From: Paenirhizobium naphthalenivorans
GTDB lineage: Bacteria; Pseudomonadota; Alphaproteobacteria; Rhizobiales; Rhizobiaceae
NCBI RefSeq assembly: GCF_007992095.1
Contig: NZ_BJZP01000005.1
Coordinates: 186,001 to 250,000 of the forward strand
Direction: 5' to 3'
Length of the DNA: 64,000 bases
The translations under genes and the position numbers were made by a program. The notes below the pieces were generated by a model. That model did not search any database. It saw nothing but the letters and a program-made list of their open reading frames with translations, and was not told the DNA's origin. The stretch's first letter is position 1, and each line of letters begins with the position of its first letter. Positions 9,011-17,488 of this stretch are shown here, one piece after another.

Positions 9011-9655
9011 ATGCGTACCCTCACTATGATTCTTCTGGCATCCGCCACGGCCTTGATGGCCTCCCAGGCTGCCAGAGCCGCCGACGCTGTCGACCAGATC
9101 CCGGAAGCTCCGGTCGCCACCGAATCCTACGCCGCTCCGGCGGGCAATTGGACGGGCGCCTATGTCGGTGGCGCTGTGACCTACGACTGGGGTCGCTTCG
9201 ACGGCAGCAACTCTCGTGATGCCGATGCTGCCGGCGGTTCGCTCTATGGCGGCTACAACATGCAGAACGGCCAGATTGTCTACGGTGCAGAAGCCGACAT
9301 TGGCTACAACGGCGAAAAAGGTTCGGCCGGTGCCGGTCTCGAAGGCAAGCAAGGTGTCAACGGATCGCTGCGCGCCCGCGTCGGTTACGACATGAACCCC
9401 TTCCTGATCTACGGTACCGGTGGTATTGCCGCCGCAAACCACAAGATCGAGAGCGCGACCGACAAAGACGAGAAGGCCGCAGTTGGCTATACCGTCGGCG
9501 CGGGTGTCGAAGCGCTGGTGACCGACAATATCATGGCCCGCGTCGAATATCGCTACACCGACTACGCCTCGCGTGACTTCAAGATTGACGGCGCAAATGT
9601 GTCGCGTGGTTTCGACGATCACTCGGTCAAGGTCGGTATCGGCATGAAGTTCTGA
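9011..9655 (+). CDS. Omp25/RopB-like outer-membrane beta-barrel protein
   Basis: 214 residues. A signal peptide (MRTLTMILLASATALMASQA, cleavage about ARA|AD at 23) is followed by an eight-stranded barrel of the porin-like OMP_b-brl family. Marks are NWTGAYVGG near the mature start, repeated alternating strands with GYN and GLEG turns, ARVGYDMNPFLIYGTGG, ARVEYRYTDY, and a terminal Phe (GIGMKF) for BAM recognition. In rhizobia and Brucella such proteins are abundant surface structural proteins. AAAGGAG lies 7 bases before the ATG, and a terminator follows the stop. The preceding AT-rich region with a palindrome suggests tight regulation. Confidence 0.88.
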   Translation: MRTLTMILLASATALMASQAARAADAVDQIPEAPVATESYAAPAGNWTGAYVGGAVTYDWGRFDGSNSRDADAAGGSLYGGYNMQNGQIVYGAEADIGYNGEKGSAGAGLEGKQGVNGSLRARVGYDMNPFLIYGTGGIAAANHKIESATDKDEKAAVGYTVGAGVEALVTDNIMARVEYRYTDYASRDFKIDGANVSRGFDDHSVKVGIGMKF

Positions 9656-9677
9656 TCCGCCCGATATGCGGATGTGG

Positions 9678-9707
9678 AAAAGCCGGGCGGAGACGCCCGG
9701 CTTTTTT
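9678..9707 (+). terminator. rho-independent terminator of the outer-membrane protein gene
   Basis: An AAAAGCCGGGCG stem pairs with CGCCCGGCTTTTTT around a GAGA tetraloop: 12 bp plus a T run. It lies 23 bases after the stop codon and could also serve the convergent GST-like gene. Confidence 0.9.
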
Positions 9708-9738
9708 GTTGTCGGCGCGAAAGCGGCGACGCCGTCGC

Positions 9739-10335
9739 TCAGGCCTGCGGCCGAAGATCGGGGTAGGGCTTGAAGCGCTCGGTAAATTTCCCCGGCCAGG
9801 CCGCCAGCCGGGTACGGCCGTTTTCCCACTCTCCTGGAAAGCGCAGCATCAGGTAGCCGAGCAGTGCCGCCAGCGCGAAATGGCCGCCGTGCAGCGATTT
9901 GCCGAACTTCGGCATATGCGCTTCAAGATGGTCGAGGCTGCGCTCGACCTTCGACCATTGCCGGTCGATTGCATCCTGGCTGACCAGTTCCGGTGCCCGG
10001 AAACGCTTCTCATAGACGATCACCAGCAGGCAGTCGCATATGCCGTCGCACAGTGCTTCCAGCACCTCCGCCTCGGTGCGCTTCGCGTCTTTCTTCGGAT
10101 AGAGCCGCTTCTTCGCTGTCCGGTGCAGGTAGTGCATGATCGTCCGGCTGTCGAAGATCGCCCGACCCTCGTCGGTGATGAGGGTCGGGATTTTACCGAG
10201 TGGGTTGCTTCCGGTCAGTTCGATCGGATCCTCGCTGGTGTTGACCATCACTTCCTCGAGCTCGACCCCGAGGTGGCGGGCGGCCATGCGGACCTTGGAG
10301 GAATAGGGGGAGGTTGGCGAGCATAGCAGTTTCAT
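9739..10335 (-). CDS. glutathione S-transferase family protein
   Basis: 198 residues. The N-terminal thioredoxin-like domain is MKLLCSPTSPYSSKVRMAA, with the SPYSSKVR active-site turn. Then come NPLGKIPTL (cis-Pro loop) and DSRTIMHYL; the C-terminal helical domain runs from about 85. The motif set matches the GST subfamily represented by E. coli YibF. Substrate unknown. The ATG at 10335 has GAGGA upstream; the frame is open to 10419 but that extension lacks conserved sequence. It is 44 bases downstream of the RNase T2 gene on the same strand. Confidence 0.82.
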   Translation of the reverse strand: MKLLCSPTSPYSSKVRMAARHLGVELEEVMVNTSEDPIELTGSNPLGKIPTLITDEGRAIFDSRTIMHYLHRTAKKRLYPKKDAKRTEAEVLEALCDGICDCLLVIVYEKRFRAPELVSQDAIDRQWSKVERSLDHLEAHMPKFGKSLHGGHFALAALLGYLMLRFPGEWENGRTRLAAWPGKFTERFKPYPDLRPQA

Positions 10336-10379
10336 CGATATGGTCCTCGTGGAGCTGTGGAAGTCTGTTCGCCGCAAAC

Positions 10380-11033
10380 CTAATTCTGCGGCGGAACGGA
10401 AATCAATCGTTGGCGGCAACCGTTTCTGTCAATCTCGGGGCATTTGCGGAACTGAAGGTCCTTCGTCAGGCAGATCCGCACCTCGTCCAGTTTGCCCGCC
10501 TGGCAGGTGACGGCGACCCCCTGCGGGCTCAAGTCGGGATTGGCGCGAATGATCTGCCGTTCCAGCTCGATGGGAGAGATCCGCGTTTCCCGCGCGGATC
10601 GCTTCAGAGGCGTGGGCAGTTGCACACGCTCGAACGCGGCACGGATTGTGGAGAAATAGTCTCCCTGGCTGAGGCCGGAACAAGTGCCGTGCTTACGCCA
10701 TTCGTGGCCAATGAGACCCATCGACGGCATAATATCCAAATAGGCCCGGCCAAGGCTTGATGACACGCGTTGTGGCTGGTCGGTCGGGCAGGATTGCGGA
10801 TAGCCGCGCTCGTATTGCGGCCAGAGCCCGTGCACGACCAGGCCGTAATGGCGCAAGGTTCCGCACTGTTCGCGATTGCGCGCGCCGTCCGGCGATGCAC
10901 AGAAGGTCGGAGACCAGGAAAGAGAGAGGACGTAGAAATCGAAATCGCGCGTCTGTGCTCTCGCGCCTGTCGCCTCAAGCCAGGTCCCAACACTGAACAA
11001 TAGTATCATTCCGACGCGCAGGGATTGAAGCAT
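10380..11033 (-). CDS. secreted ribonuclease T2 family protein
   Basis: 217 residues. A signal peptide (to about ARAQ at 27) is followed by an RNase T2 fold. Both conserved active-site segments are intact: CAS I VVHGLWPQY (catalytic His) and CAS II GHEWRKHGTC (Glu, Lys, His). Several cysteines are positioned for disulfides, consistent with periplasmic export. T2 enzymes cut single-stranded RNA through 2',3'-cyclic phosphates, and periplasmic members scavenge RNA. It is divergent from the YbhN-like gene and probably precedes the GST gene in the same transcript. Confidence 0.92.
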   Translation of the reverse strand: MLQSLRVGMILLFSVGTWLEATGARAQTRDFDFYVLSLSWSPTFCASPDGARNREQCGTLRHYGLVVHGLWPQYERGYPQSCPTDQPQRVSSSLGRAYLDIMPSMGLIGHEWRKHGTCSGLSQGDYFSTIRAAFERVQLPTPLKRSARETRISPIELERQIIRANPDLSPQGVAVTCQAGKLDEVRICLTKDLQFRKCPEIDRNGCRQRLISVPPQN

Positions 11034-11119
11034 TAACTCTTCATCCCCAGACTAGGGCGGTCGCCGGCAAGGTGGTGACAGCTTGTTCTGTTTCGAGGAG
11101 AAAAGATCGGCAAGACTGG

Positions 11120-12055
11120 ATGACCCTGAAGAAATTTTTCTGGCCGGTGATCGGTGCTGCAACGATAGCGGTTTCCGGCTGGCTTCTCTACAAGGAATTA
11201 CGCGGGCTGTCACTTGACGACCTGCATCATAGTTTGGCGCAGATACCTGCCCACGGTTGGGTGATGGCTGGTCTTTGCTCGCTGGTGGCCTACGCAGCAC
11301 TTGCCGGCTATGACCGCATCGCGTTGATGCATCTCGAGCGCAAGGTCGGCTGGTTGTTCATCGCTGTCAGTTCGTTCACCGCCTATGCCCTGTCACACAA
11401 TGTCGGTGCTTCGGTCCTTTCTGGCGGCGTGGTGCGTTATCGGGCCTATACGTCCAAAGGGCTCAGCGCCCGCGAGATTGGTGGTCTGATCGCCCTTTGC
11501 TCCTTTACCTTCCTGCTCGGTGCTTTGCTTCTCGCTGGCCTTGTGCTGGTGCTTGAGCCCGATATTACCGAACGATTCGGTGACCTCTTGCCGATCGGCG
11601 CTTCGGCTGCGACCGGCTATGCCATCCTTGGCCTTGTCGGCCTTTATGCGCTTGCCAGCCTGCTGCGGCTTCCTCCGTTGCGCATCGGTTCGTTCCAGAT
11701 AACCTATCCAGCGCCGCGTGTGGTGCTGCCTCAACTGCTGGTCGGACCGATGGAACTGATCGGTGCCGCCGGCATCATCTATTTCGCCCTGCCTGAGGTG
11801 GGTAATCCCGGCTTCGTCGTCGTCCTTGGCATTTTTCTGGTGTCGTTCTCTGCGGCCCTGATCTCGCATGCACCGGGCGGGCTTGGCGTGCTTGAGCTCG
11901 TCTTCGTCATGGGGTTGCCGGATCTGGAACAGGCGGATGTGATCGCCGCGCTTCTGGTGTTCCGGCTTTTCTATCTGCTGATCCCGCTGGCAATCGCGCT
12001 CATGGTCGTTCTGCTCTTCGAACGCACGCAGTTCCACGCCGACCAGGAGTCTTAG
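11120..12055 (+). CDS. YbhN/UPF0104-type membrane protein (LPG-synthase transmembrane-like)
   Basis: 311 residues with about eight hydrophobic helices. It contains the family's SHNVGASVLSGGVVRYRAY and SHAPGGLGVLELVF motifs, as in the flippase half of MprF/LpiA and in stand-alone YbhN proteins. No C-terminal aminoacyl-transferase domain is present, so lysyl-phosphatidylglycerol synthesis is not expected; a lipid-translocation role is an inference. The start is uncertain: GAGGAG lies 20 bases upstream of the ATG at 11120, and GTG codons at 11072 and 11075 are alternatives. The neighbouring gene (RNase T2) is divergent. Confidence 0.78.
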   Translation: MTLKKFFWPVIGAATIAVSGWLLYKELRGLSLDDLHHSLAQIPAHGWVMAGLCSLVAYAALAGYDRIALMHLERKVGWLFIAVSSFTAYALSHNVGASVLSGGVVRYRAYTSKGLSAREIGGLIALCSFTFLLGALLLAGLVLVLEPDITERFGDLLPIGASAATGYAILGLVGLYALASLLRLPPLRIGSFQITYPAPRVVLPQLLVGPMELIGAAGIIYFALPEVGNPGFVVVLGIFLVSFSAALISHAPGGLGVLELVFVMGLPDLEQADVIAALLVFRLFYLLIPLAIALMVVLLFERTQFHADQES

Positions 12056-12076
12056 GCGTCGGGAGGCGAGTGCTTT

Positions 12077-12481
12077 TCAGCGCAGTGATTTGCAGCGGGC
12101 GCCATAGACGTGCCAGGGGTCGAGACCGCTGACGCAGAATTCGACCGACGAGCCGAGGCCGGCGAAGCCCCAATTGTTCTCGATCAGATACCAGACTTGG
12201 CGGCGCGCGCCGTCGGTCGTGGTGATCTTCGCATGACAATAGCGCCGCTCCACCCGATGGGTTCCGTCACGCGTCTCGAGCCTGTTCTCGGAAATCATGC
12301 CGTATTCGGCAATCGACAGGTCGAGACCGAGGAAGCCGCGCATGTTCGCGGCAAACCGCCCGGAAACGGTGCCGGTCACCTGCTCACAGGACGGTGTGCC
12401 GGCGAGGGCCTGACTTTCTATGGCAAGAAACAGAAAGGCGGCGAGCGAAAGCGTGGTGCGGATCAGCAGGCGGGTGGCCAT
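12077..12481 (-). CDS. secreted protein of unknown function
   Basis: 134 residues, not recognised. It has a clear signal peptide (TRLLIRTTLSLAAFLFLAIE, cleavage about ALAG at 28). The mature part is small, with cysteines at SCEQ, YCHAK, EFCVSG and ARCKS, probably forming two disulfides in the periplasm. Two mature-protein runs, VERRYCHAKITT and VWYLIENNWGFAG, look like beta-strands. It is convergent with the YbhN-like gene (21 bp between stops) and 70 bp downstream of nothing obvious on its own strand except rlmJ's end. A real gene by its signal peptide and codon use; function unknown. Confidence 0.65.
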   Translation of the reverse strand: MATRLLIRTTLSLAAFLFLAIESQALAGTPSCEQVTGTVSGRFAANMRGFLGLDLSIAEYGMISENRLETRDGTHRVERRYCHAKITTTDGARRQVWYLIENNWGFAGLGSSVEFCVSGLDPWHVYGARCKSLR

Positions 12482-12551
12482 GGATGCTCTCCTTCTTTGC
12501 CGTCAGAATGTTGGCAAAGCCGTGCGAGGTCAAGCGCGTGGTGCGGAGGCT

Positions 12552-13427
12552 CTAGTCGCGCTGCCGCTCCGCCTCGGTGGTCTCACCCCTTAGCCAGAAG
12601 CACCGATGCGAGGCATAGCGATCCTGCGCCATCACACGCTTCAGCTCAGGAAGGGCCGCATGCAACTCGTCCTTCAGCGTGAAGGGCGGATTGACGATAA
12701 TGAGGCCGGTGCCGGAAAGCCCCGTCAGGTCGCGGTCGCTTTTCACCGAGAGTTCGGCGCAGAGGATCTTCGGGATCTCCAGCGCCTTCAGGGCTTCGTG
12801 GAACGCGGCGATCGGTGCGCCCCTCTTGATCGGATACCAGAGGCAGTAGACACCGGTCGAGAAGCGGCGATAGGCGCGGGCCAGCCCGTCCACGATACGT
12901 TCGTACTCGCCCTCCAGTTCGAAGGGCGGATCGACCAGCACGATGCCGCGCTTCTCCTTCGGCGGCAGATGGGCACCGAGCGCCAGCCAGCCGTCGAGTT
13001 CTGTGACGCGCACCTGGTAGTCGCCCTCGAACAGACGGGCAAGCCGTCTACTGTCGTCGGGGTGAAGTTCCATGGCCGAAAGCCGGTCCTGTGGCCGAAA
13101 CAGCATGCGGGCGAGTTTCGGCGATCCGGGGTAAAGGGTGATTTCCCCCTCGGGGTTGAGGCTTCTGACGGCGTCCAGATAGGGCGCGAGGATGGTGGCT
13201 ACAGGGGCCGGAAGCTCCGCGTCGAGCAGGCGGCCGATTCCGTCGCGCCATTCGCCGGTTTTTTGCGCCTCCTCGGAGGAAAGGTCGTAAAGGCCGATGC
13301 CGGCATGGGTGTCGAGCAGGCGGAAGGCCTTGTCCTTCTGCTGCATGTAGACGATCAGCCGCGCCAGCACCGCATGCTTGAGCACGTCGGCGAAATTGCC
13401 CGCATGGTAGATGTGGCGGTAGTTCAT
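12552..13427 (-). CDS. rlmJ: 23S rRNA (adenine(2030)-N6)-methyltransferase RlmJ
   Basis: 291 residues. RlmJ methylates A2030 of 23S rRNA. Seen: the N-terminal MNYRHIYHAGNFADVLKH signature, SAM-binding LLDTHAGIGLYDL (37-49), and the N6-adenine methyltransferase motif DPPF (166-169). The start at 13427 has AGGA eight bases upstream. The same frame stays open a long way upstream to 14858, but that part is antisense to the oxidoreductase gene and is not coding. It diverges from the molybdopterin oxidoreductase. Confidence 0.95.
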   Translation of the reverse strand: MNYRHIYHAGNFADVLKHAVLARLIVYMQQKDKAFRLLDTHAGIGLYDLSSEEAQKTGEWRDGIGRLLDAELPAPVATILAPYLDAVRSLNPEGEITLYPGSPKLARMLFRPQDRLSAMELHPDDSRRLARLFEGDYQVRVTELDGWLALGAHLPPKEKRGIVLVDPPFELEGEYERIVDGLARAYRRFSTGVYCLWYPIKRGAPIAAFHEALKALEIPKILCAELSVKSDRDLTGLSGTGLIIVNPPFTLKDELHAALPELKRVMAQDRYASHRCFWLRGETTEAERQRD

Positions 13428-13502
13428 CTGTCGTCCTGATGGGTTTGATGATTTGTCTGAATGGGGCTTTTGAGCCGTCCGGCCATGCAATATACAAAGG
13501 CC

Positions 13503-15617
13503 ATGAACATCGCGAGCCCTATCCGAACCACTGGTCATACGGTCTGTCCGCATGACTGTCCATCCGCCTGTGCGCTCAATGTCGATCTGGGGGGCGACGG
13601 GCGGATCGGCCGCGTCCGTGGCGCCGCCGATAACAGCTACACGGCCGGCGTCATCTGCGCCAAGGTCGCCCGCTATGCGGAACGCCTCTACCACCCGGAT
13701 CGCCTGCTGACGCCGAAGCGCCGCAAGGGCGCCAAGGGCGCAGGTGGCTGGCAGGAGATTTCCTGGGATGACGCGCTGGACGAGGTCGCCGAGGCCTTCG
13801 TCAAGGCGGAAGCCGCCCATGGTTCGGAAGCAATCTGGCCCTATTTTTACGCCGGTACAATGGGACAGGTGCAGCGCGACTCGATCGAGCGCCTGCGCCA
13901 CGCCAAGCGCTATTCCGGTTTCTTCGGCTCGATCTGCACCAATATGGCCTGGACCGGCTATGCCATGGGAACGGGCACGCTGCGCGGACCCGACCCGCGC
14001 GAGATGGCCAAGGCTGACTGCGTCGTCATCTGGGGCACCAATGCGGTTGCCACCCAAGTCAATGTGATGACCCATGCGATGAAGGCCCGCAAGGAGCGCG
14101 GGGCGAAGATCGTCGTGGTCGATGTTTACGAGAACGCGACGATGAAGCAGGCCGACCTCGGCCTGATCGTTCGGCCCGGCACCGATGCGGCTCTTGCCTG
14201 TGCGGTCATGCACATCGCCTTCCGCGACGGCTATGCCGACCGCGCCTACATGGCGCGGTATGCCGATGACCCGGCCGGGCTTGAGGCGCATCTGAAGACC
14301 CGCACGCCCGAATGGGCGGCGGCGATCACTGGACTTTCTGTCGAGGAAATCGAGGCCTTCGCGCGGCTTGTCGGCGCGACGAAGCGCAGTTTCTTCCGCC
14401 TCGGCTACGGCTTTGCCCGTCAACGCAATGGCACGGTCGCCATGCACGCCGCTCTGTCCATCGCCACGGTGCTCGGTTCCTGGCAACACGAGGGGGGCGG
14501 AGCCTTTCACAGCAACAGCGACATCTTCCGGCTCAACAAGGCCGAGCTGCTGGGCACGGGGTATCTCGATCCGGAAATCCGCATGCTCGACCAGTCGCAG
14601 ATCGGTCGGGTGCTGACTGGAGACGCCGAGGCTTTGCGTCACCGTGGGCCCGTGACGGCACTGCTGATCCAGAACACCAATCCGCTCAATGTCGCGCCCG
14701 AACAGCGTCTGGTAAAACAGGGCTTCGACCGTGACGACCTGTTCGTCGCAGTGCACGAGCAGTTCATGACGGAGACCGCCGAGGTGGCCGACATCGTGCT
14801 GCCGGCCACCATGTTCGTCGAGCATGACGACCTTTATCGTGGCGGCGGCCACAGTCACATCCTGCTTGGCCCAAAGCTCGTCGAGCCGCCGGAAACGGTG
14901 CGCACCAATCTCTTTGTCATTGAGGAACTGGCCAAGCGCCTTGGTGTCGCCGATCGCTCAGGCTTTGGCCTGAACGAGCGTGAACACATCGATCGCATGC
15001 TGTTGCCGAACGGTCTGCCCGGCTACGACGCCCTGCGCGAGGATCGCTGGATCGACTGTCAGCCGGATTTCCGTACCGCCCATTACCTCGATGGCTTTGC
15101 CCATGCCGATGGCAAGTTCCGCTTTCGCCCGGACTGGGAGAACGGCAAGGCGCCGAACAAGCCGCCGGTGCGGCTCGGCAATCTTGGCCCGGTCTCCTCG
15201 CTTCCGGTCTATCCCGACCAGGTTGATCTGATCGAACTGGCCGACGCCGCGCATCCCTTCCGCCTGACGACCTCACCGGCCCGCAATTTTCTCAACTCGA
15301 CCTTCACCGAGACGCCGACCTCGCGCGAGAAGGAGGTTCGTCCGGAGGTGATGGTCAATCCGGCCGATGCCGCACGCCTGTCGATCGCTGGTGGCGACAT
15401 CGTCCGTCTTGGCAACGGGCGGGGCTCGCTGCGTATCCATGCGCGGGTCACCGATGCGGTCAAGCCGGGTGTCCTGGTGGCTGAAGGGATCTGGCCGAAC
15501 AAGGCGCATCTCGACGGCGAGGGGATCAACGTGTTGACCGGTGCCGACTCGCCCGCACCGCACGGCGGGGCCGCGTTCCACGACAACAAGGTGTGGCTCG
15601 AGAAGGTCGCGGAATGA
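13503..15617 (+). CDS. bis-MGD molybdopterin oxidoreductase with N-terminal [4Fe-4S] site
   Basis: 704 residues. DMSO-reductase superfamily. An N-terminal [4Fe-4S] site has Cys15-x3-Cys19-x3-Cys23-x28-Cys52 (TVCPHDCPSAC, then GVICAK). Next come the molybdopterin-guanine-dinucleotide binding regions (ADCVVIWGTNAVATQVN, VPEQ-like NVAPEQRLV, ETAEVADIVLPATMFVEHDD) and the C-terminal dinucleotide-binding domain from about residue 580 (ARNFLNSTF). No twin-arginine leader is seen, so it is likely cytosolic. The electron donor and substrate are unknown. ATG 13503 is preferred, as the 14-residue extension to 13461 lacks a ribosome site. Its stop overlaps the Nudix start, and moaD/moaE for the cofactor are 8 kb away. 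Confidence 0.88.
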   Translation: MNIASPIRTTGHTVCPHDCPSACALNVDLGGDGRIGRVRGAADNSYTAGVICAKVARYAERLYHPDRLLTPKRRKGAKGAGGWQEISWDDALDEVAEAFVKAEAAHGSEAIWPYFYAGTMGQVQRDSIERLRHAKRYSGFFGSICTNMAWTGYAMGTGTLRGPDPREMAKADCVVIWGTNAVATQVNVMTHAMKARKERGAKIVVVDVYENATMKQADLGLIVRPGTDAALACAVMHIAFRDGYADRAYMARYADDPAGLEAHLKTRTPEWAAAITGLSVEEIEAFARLVGATKRSFFRLGYGFARQRNGTVAMHAALSIATVLGSWQHEGGGAFHSNSDIFRLNKAELLGTGYLDPEIRMLDQSQIGRVLTGDAEALRHRGPVTALLIQNTNPLNVAPEQRLVKQGFDRDDLFVAVHEQFMTETAEVADIVLPATMFVEHDDLYRGGGHSHILLGPKLVEPPETVRTNLFVIEELAKRLGVADRSGFGLNEREHIDRMLLPNGLPGYDALREDRWIDCQPDFRTAHYLDGFAHADGKFRFRPDWENGKAPNKPPVRLGNLGPVSSLPVYPDQVDLIELADAAHPFRLTTSPARNFLNSTFTETPTSREKEVRPEVMVNPADAARLSIAGGDIVRLGNGRGSLRIHARVTDAVKPGVLVAEGIWPNKAHLDGEGINVLTGADSPAPHGGAAFHDNKVWLEKVAE

Positions 15618-16213
15618 GCCGCTTCGACAAGGTTCGCATCGCCATCCTCAAGGATGAGACGCTATGGAAAGGCTGGAGCCATTTCCGTCGCATCGTCTTC
15701 GACTACATCCGCCCGGACGACAGCAAGGTCAAGTTGACGTGGGAGGTCTTCGATCGAGGCGAGGCGGTGGCGATTTTGCTCTATGATCCGCAGCGCCGGG
15801 TCGTCGTCATGGTTCGTCAGTTTCGCATTCCCGTCTATCTGATGGGGAGCCATCCCTTCCTGCTGGAAGTCCCGGCCGGCTCGATGGAGCAAGGCGAGGA
15901 TGCGGCCGAGACCGTCTGTCGCGAGGCGATGGAGGAGACCGGTTATCGGGTAGACCAACCCCGACATTTGTTCAGCGCCTATACCTCGCCCGGCGCAGTG
16001 ACCGAGAAGGTGCATTTCTACTTCGCGCAGATCAATGCCGAGCAGAAGGTCGCCGACGGCGGCGGGCTTGCCGAGGAGCATGAGGATATCGAGATCGTTG
16101 AGGTTTCCCTTGATGCCGCGCTAGCGATGGTCGGAGACGGCCGCATTTGCGACGCCAAGACCATCATGTTGCTGCAGTGGGCCGCTCTCAATCCGGCAGC
16201 ACTATCGGCCTGA
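15614..16213 (+). CDS. Nudix hydrolase (NudK/ADP-ribose pyrophosphatase type)
   Basis: 199 residues. A complete Nudix box G-x5-E-x7-REUxEExGU runs from Gly89 to Tyr111 (Arg103, Glu104, Glu107, Glu108), preceded by LLEVPAG, as in enzymes cleaving nucleotide-sugars such as GDP-mannose or ADP-ribose. The ATG overlaps the upstream stop codon (ATGA), so translation is coupled to the molybdopterin oxidoreductase. A longer frame from 15593 only re-reads the end of that gene. Substrate not predictable from sequence alone. Confidence 0.88.
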   Translation: MSRFDKVRIAILKDETLWKGWSHFRRIVFDYIRPDDSKVKLTWEVFDRGEAVAILLYDPQRRVVVMVRQFRIPVYLMGSHPFLLEVPAGSMEQGEDAAETVCREAMEETGYRVDQPRHLFSAYTSPGAVTEKVHFYFAQINAEQKVADGGGLAEEHEDIEIVEVSLDAALAMVGDGRICDAKTIMLLQWAALNPAALSA

Positions 16214-16222
16214 AACAGAAAG

Positions 16223-16284
16223 GGTCGCGGGCGCGCAAGAGGGGGGCGTCCGCGACCGTGCAGACAGCGTTGTCAGCTGTCTGC
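16223..16284. terminator. two tandem hairpins between convergent Nudix and omptin genes
   Basis: Stem 1 pairs GGTCGCGG (16223-16230) with CCGCGACC (16250-16257). Stem 2 is a perfect 9-bp repeat, GCAGACAGC (16260-16268) with GCTGTCTGC (16276-16284). Neither has a long T run, so termination is likely but perhaps inefficient. Confidence 0.55.
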
Positions 16285-16299
16285 GGGGGGCTCTGCTTA

Positions 16300-17244
16300 T
16301 CAGAAGGTGCCCTTCAGGCCGAAGGAGATCGACATCGCCTGATAGGTCGCGCCAGCGGAATCCGACGAATGAGAATCGGCGCTTGCACCCGTGGTGTCGA
16401 CGATCTTCATGTCGCCGCGTTCATGGAACACCTTTTCGAACGACCCGGTGACGAATAGCGAGGCCATCTGGCTGATCTGATAGTTGGCGGTGATGTTTGC
16501 GCCGAGCATTGGCGCGATCTTCATGCTGTCGTAGAAGCGCAGATCACGCATCCAGTGATCGTCGATGTCGTCAATGCCGAAGCTCAGACCACCCTGCAAT
16601 CCGCCGCTCAGGGTCAGGGCGCCGATCGTGTGGGAGCCGTTTACGGCAAGGAAGCCGACGGGGATCTTCTGCTGGTAGCTGATGCCGCGCTCGCCGTCAG
16701 GGAAGCTGCCGACCGTGTCGCGGAAGCCGCCGCCGCTGTAGATATAGGAGCCGCCATAGGCGGTCCACTTGACGTCCGTATAACGGAAGCCGGCGCCGAC
16801 ATCGAAACTTGTGGTCTCGTTCTCGTAAATACCGCGATCGACCTCGATCGAGCCACTGAAATAGTGGTCGAGTTCGGTGTCGGGATGGATCGAGCGATCG
16901 GTCCAGTCTGAGATGCCGTAGTCCATCCAGTCGTAGTCGACCATGTGACCGTTGCCGCCGGTACCGACGTTGAAGGCCGCCCGGACTTTCCAGTTCTTGT
17001 CGATCTGGGCATCGGCGCCGAGCGTGTAGAGCGTCATGCCCTTGCTTTCCCAGTCGAGCTGGCTGAGCTTGTGGGAGCCGTCATAGACGAATTCCTCGGC
17101 CTTGATATAGGCAAGGCCGACGCCACCATAGACCGAGAAGGCGCCGTCCGGCGACGTGAATATATCGTCCGCTGCGAAAGCGAAGTTCGGAAGGCCAAGC
17201 GCCATCGCACCAAGCAGTGCGGTCGTGGTCAACAATCTGGTCAT
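16300..17244 (-). CDS. omptin-family outer-membrane aspartyl protease
   Basis: 314 residues. A signal peptide (TRLLTTTALLGAMALGLP, cleavage about AFA|AD at 24) is followed by a ten-stranded barrel ending in GLKGTF. The family signatures are unmistakable: MVDYDWMD (Asp103, Asp105), WTDRSIHPDTEL, GGSYIYSGGGFRD and GSFPDGERGISYQQK, all close to OmpT/Pla wording. The OmpT catalytic set Asp83, Asp85, Asp210, His212 maps to Asp103, Asp105, Asp228 and His230, all present. Omptins are LPS-dependent surface proteases, typically cutting between basic residues. ATG 17244 is chosen because GGGGA lies upstream and the signal peptide starts there; the frame is open to 17394. Divergent from an SDR gene. Confidence 0.92.
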   Translation of the reverse strand: MTRLLTTTALLGAMALGLPNFAFAADDIFTSPDGAFSVYGGVGLAYIKAEEFVYDGSHKLSQLDWESKGMTLYTLGADAQIDKNWKVRAAFNVGTGGNGHMVDYDWMDYGISDWTDRSIHPDTELDHYFSGSIEVDRGIYENETTSFDVGAGFRYTDVKWTAYGGSYIYSGGGFRDTVGSFPDGERGISYQQKIPVGFLAVNGSHTIGALTLSGGLQGGLSFGIDDIDDHWMRDLRFYDSMKIAPMLGANITANYQISQMASLFVTGSFEKVFHERGDMKIVDTTGASADSHSSDSAGATYQAMSISFGLKGTF

Positions 17245-17346
17245 GCGAGAAGTCCCCATTTCGGTAAGATCGTTCAATGACCGCGACAGTACGAAAAAAT
17301 GTAATGACCTCAATGGGTTGGAGAGACCACTTCTGGGCCTAGTGTC

Positions 17347-17371
17347 GGCCAAAAAAGGGCCCAAAAAAGGT
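17347..17371. repeat. two 12-bp-spaced CCAAAAAAGG direct repeats in a divergent promoter region
   Basis: CCAAAAAAGG occurs at 17349-17358 and again at 17361-17370, exactly 12 bp apart, between the omptin and SDR genes. The phased A6 tracts would bend DNA or form tandem regulator half-sites. No regulator is identified. Confidence 0.4.
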
Positions 17372-17488
17372 CCTCTCTTGTGACTGTTGTGCAAGAAGCG
17401 GCAAGCACGACTTCGCTGGCCTTACGGGCATCTCTTGCGGGGGGCGGTGTTTTTCCCGATGATCACGGCCGTGATGAGGGAGATGTTG

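Noticed and set aside
13428..14858. N-terminal extension of the rlmJ frame to a 768-residue protein
   Set aside because: The extra part is antisense to the molybdopterin oxidoreductase; rlmJ has its own start and ribosome site at 13427.
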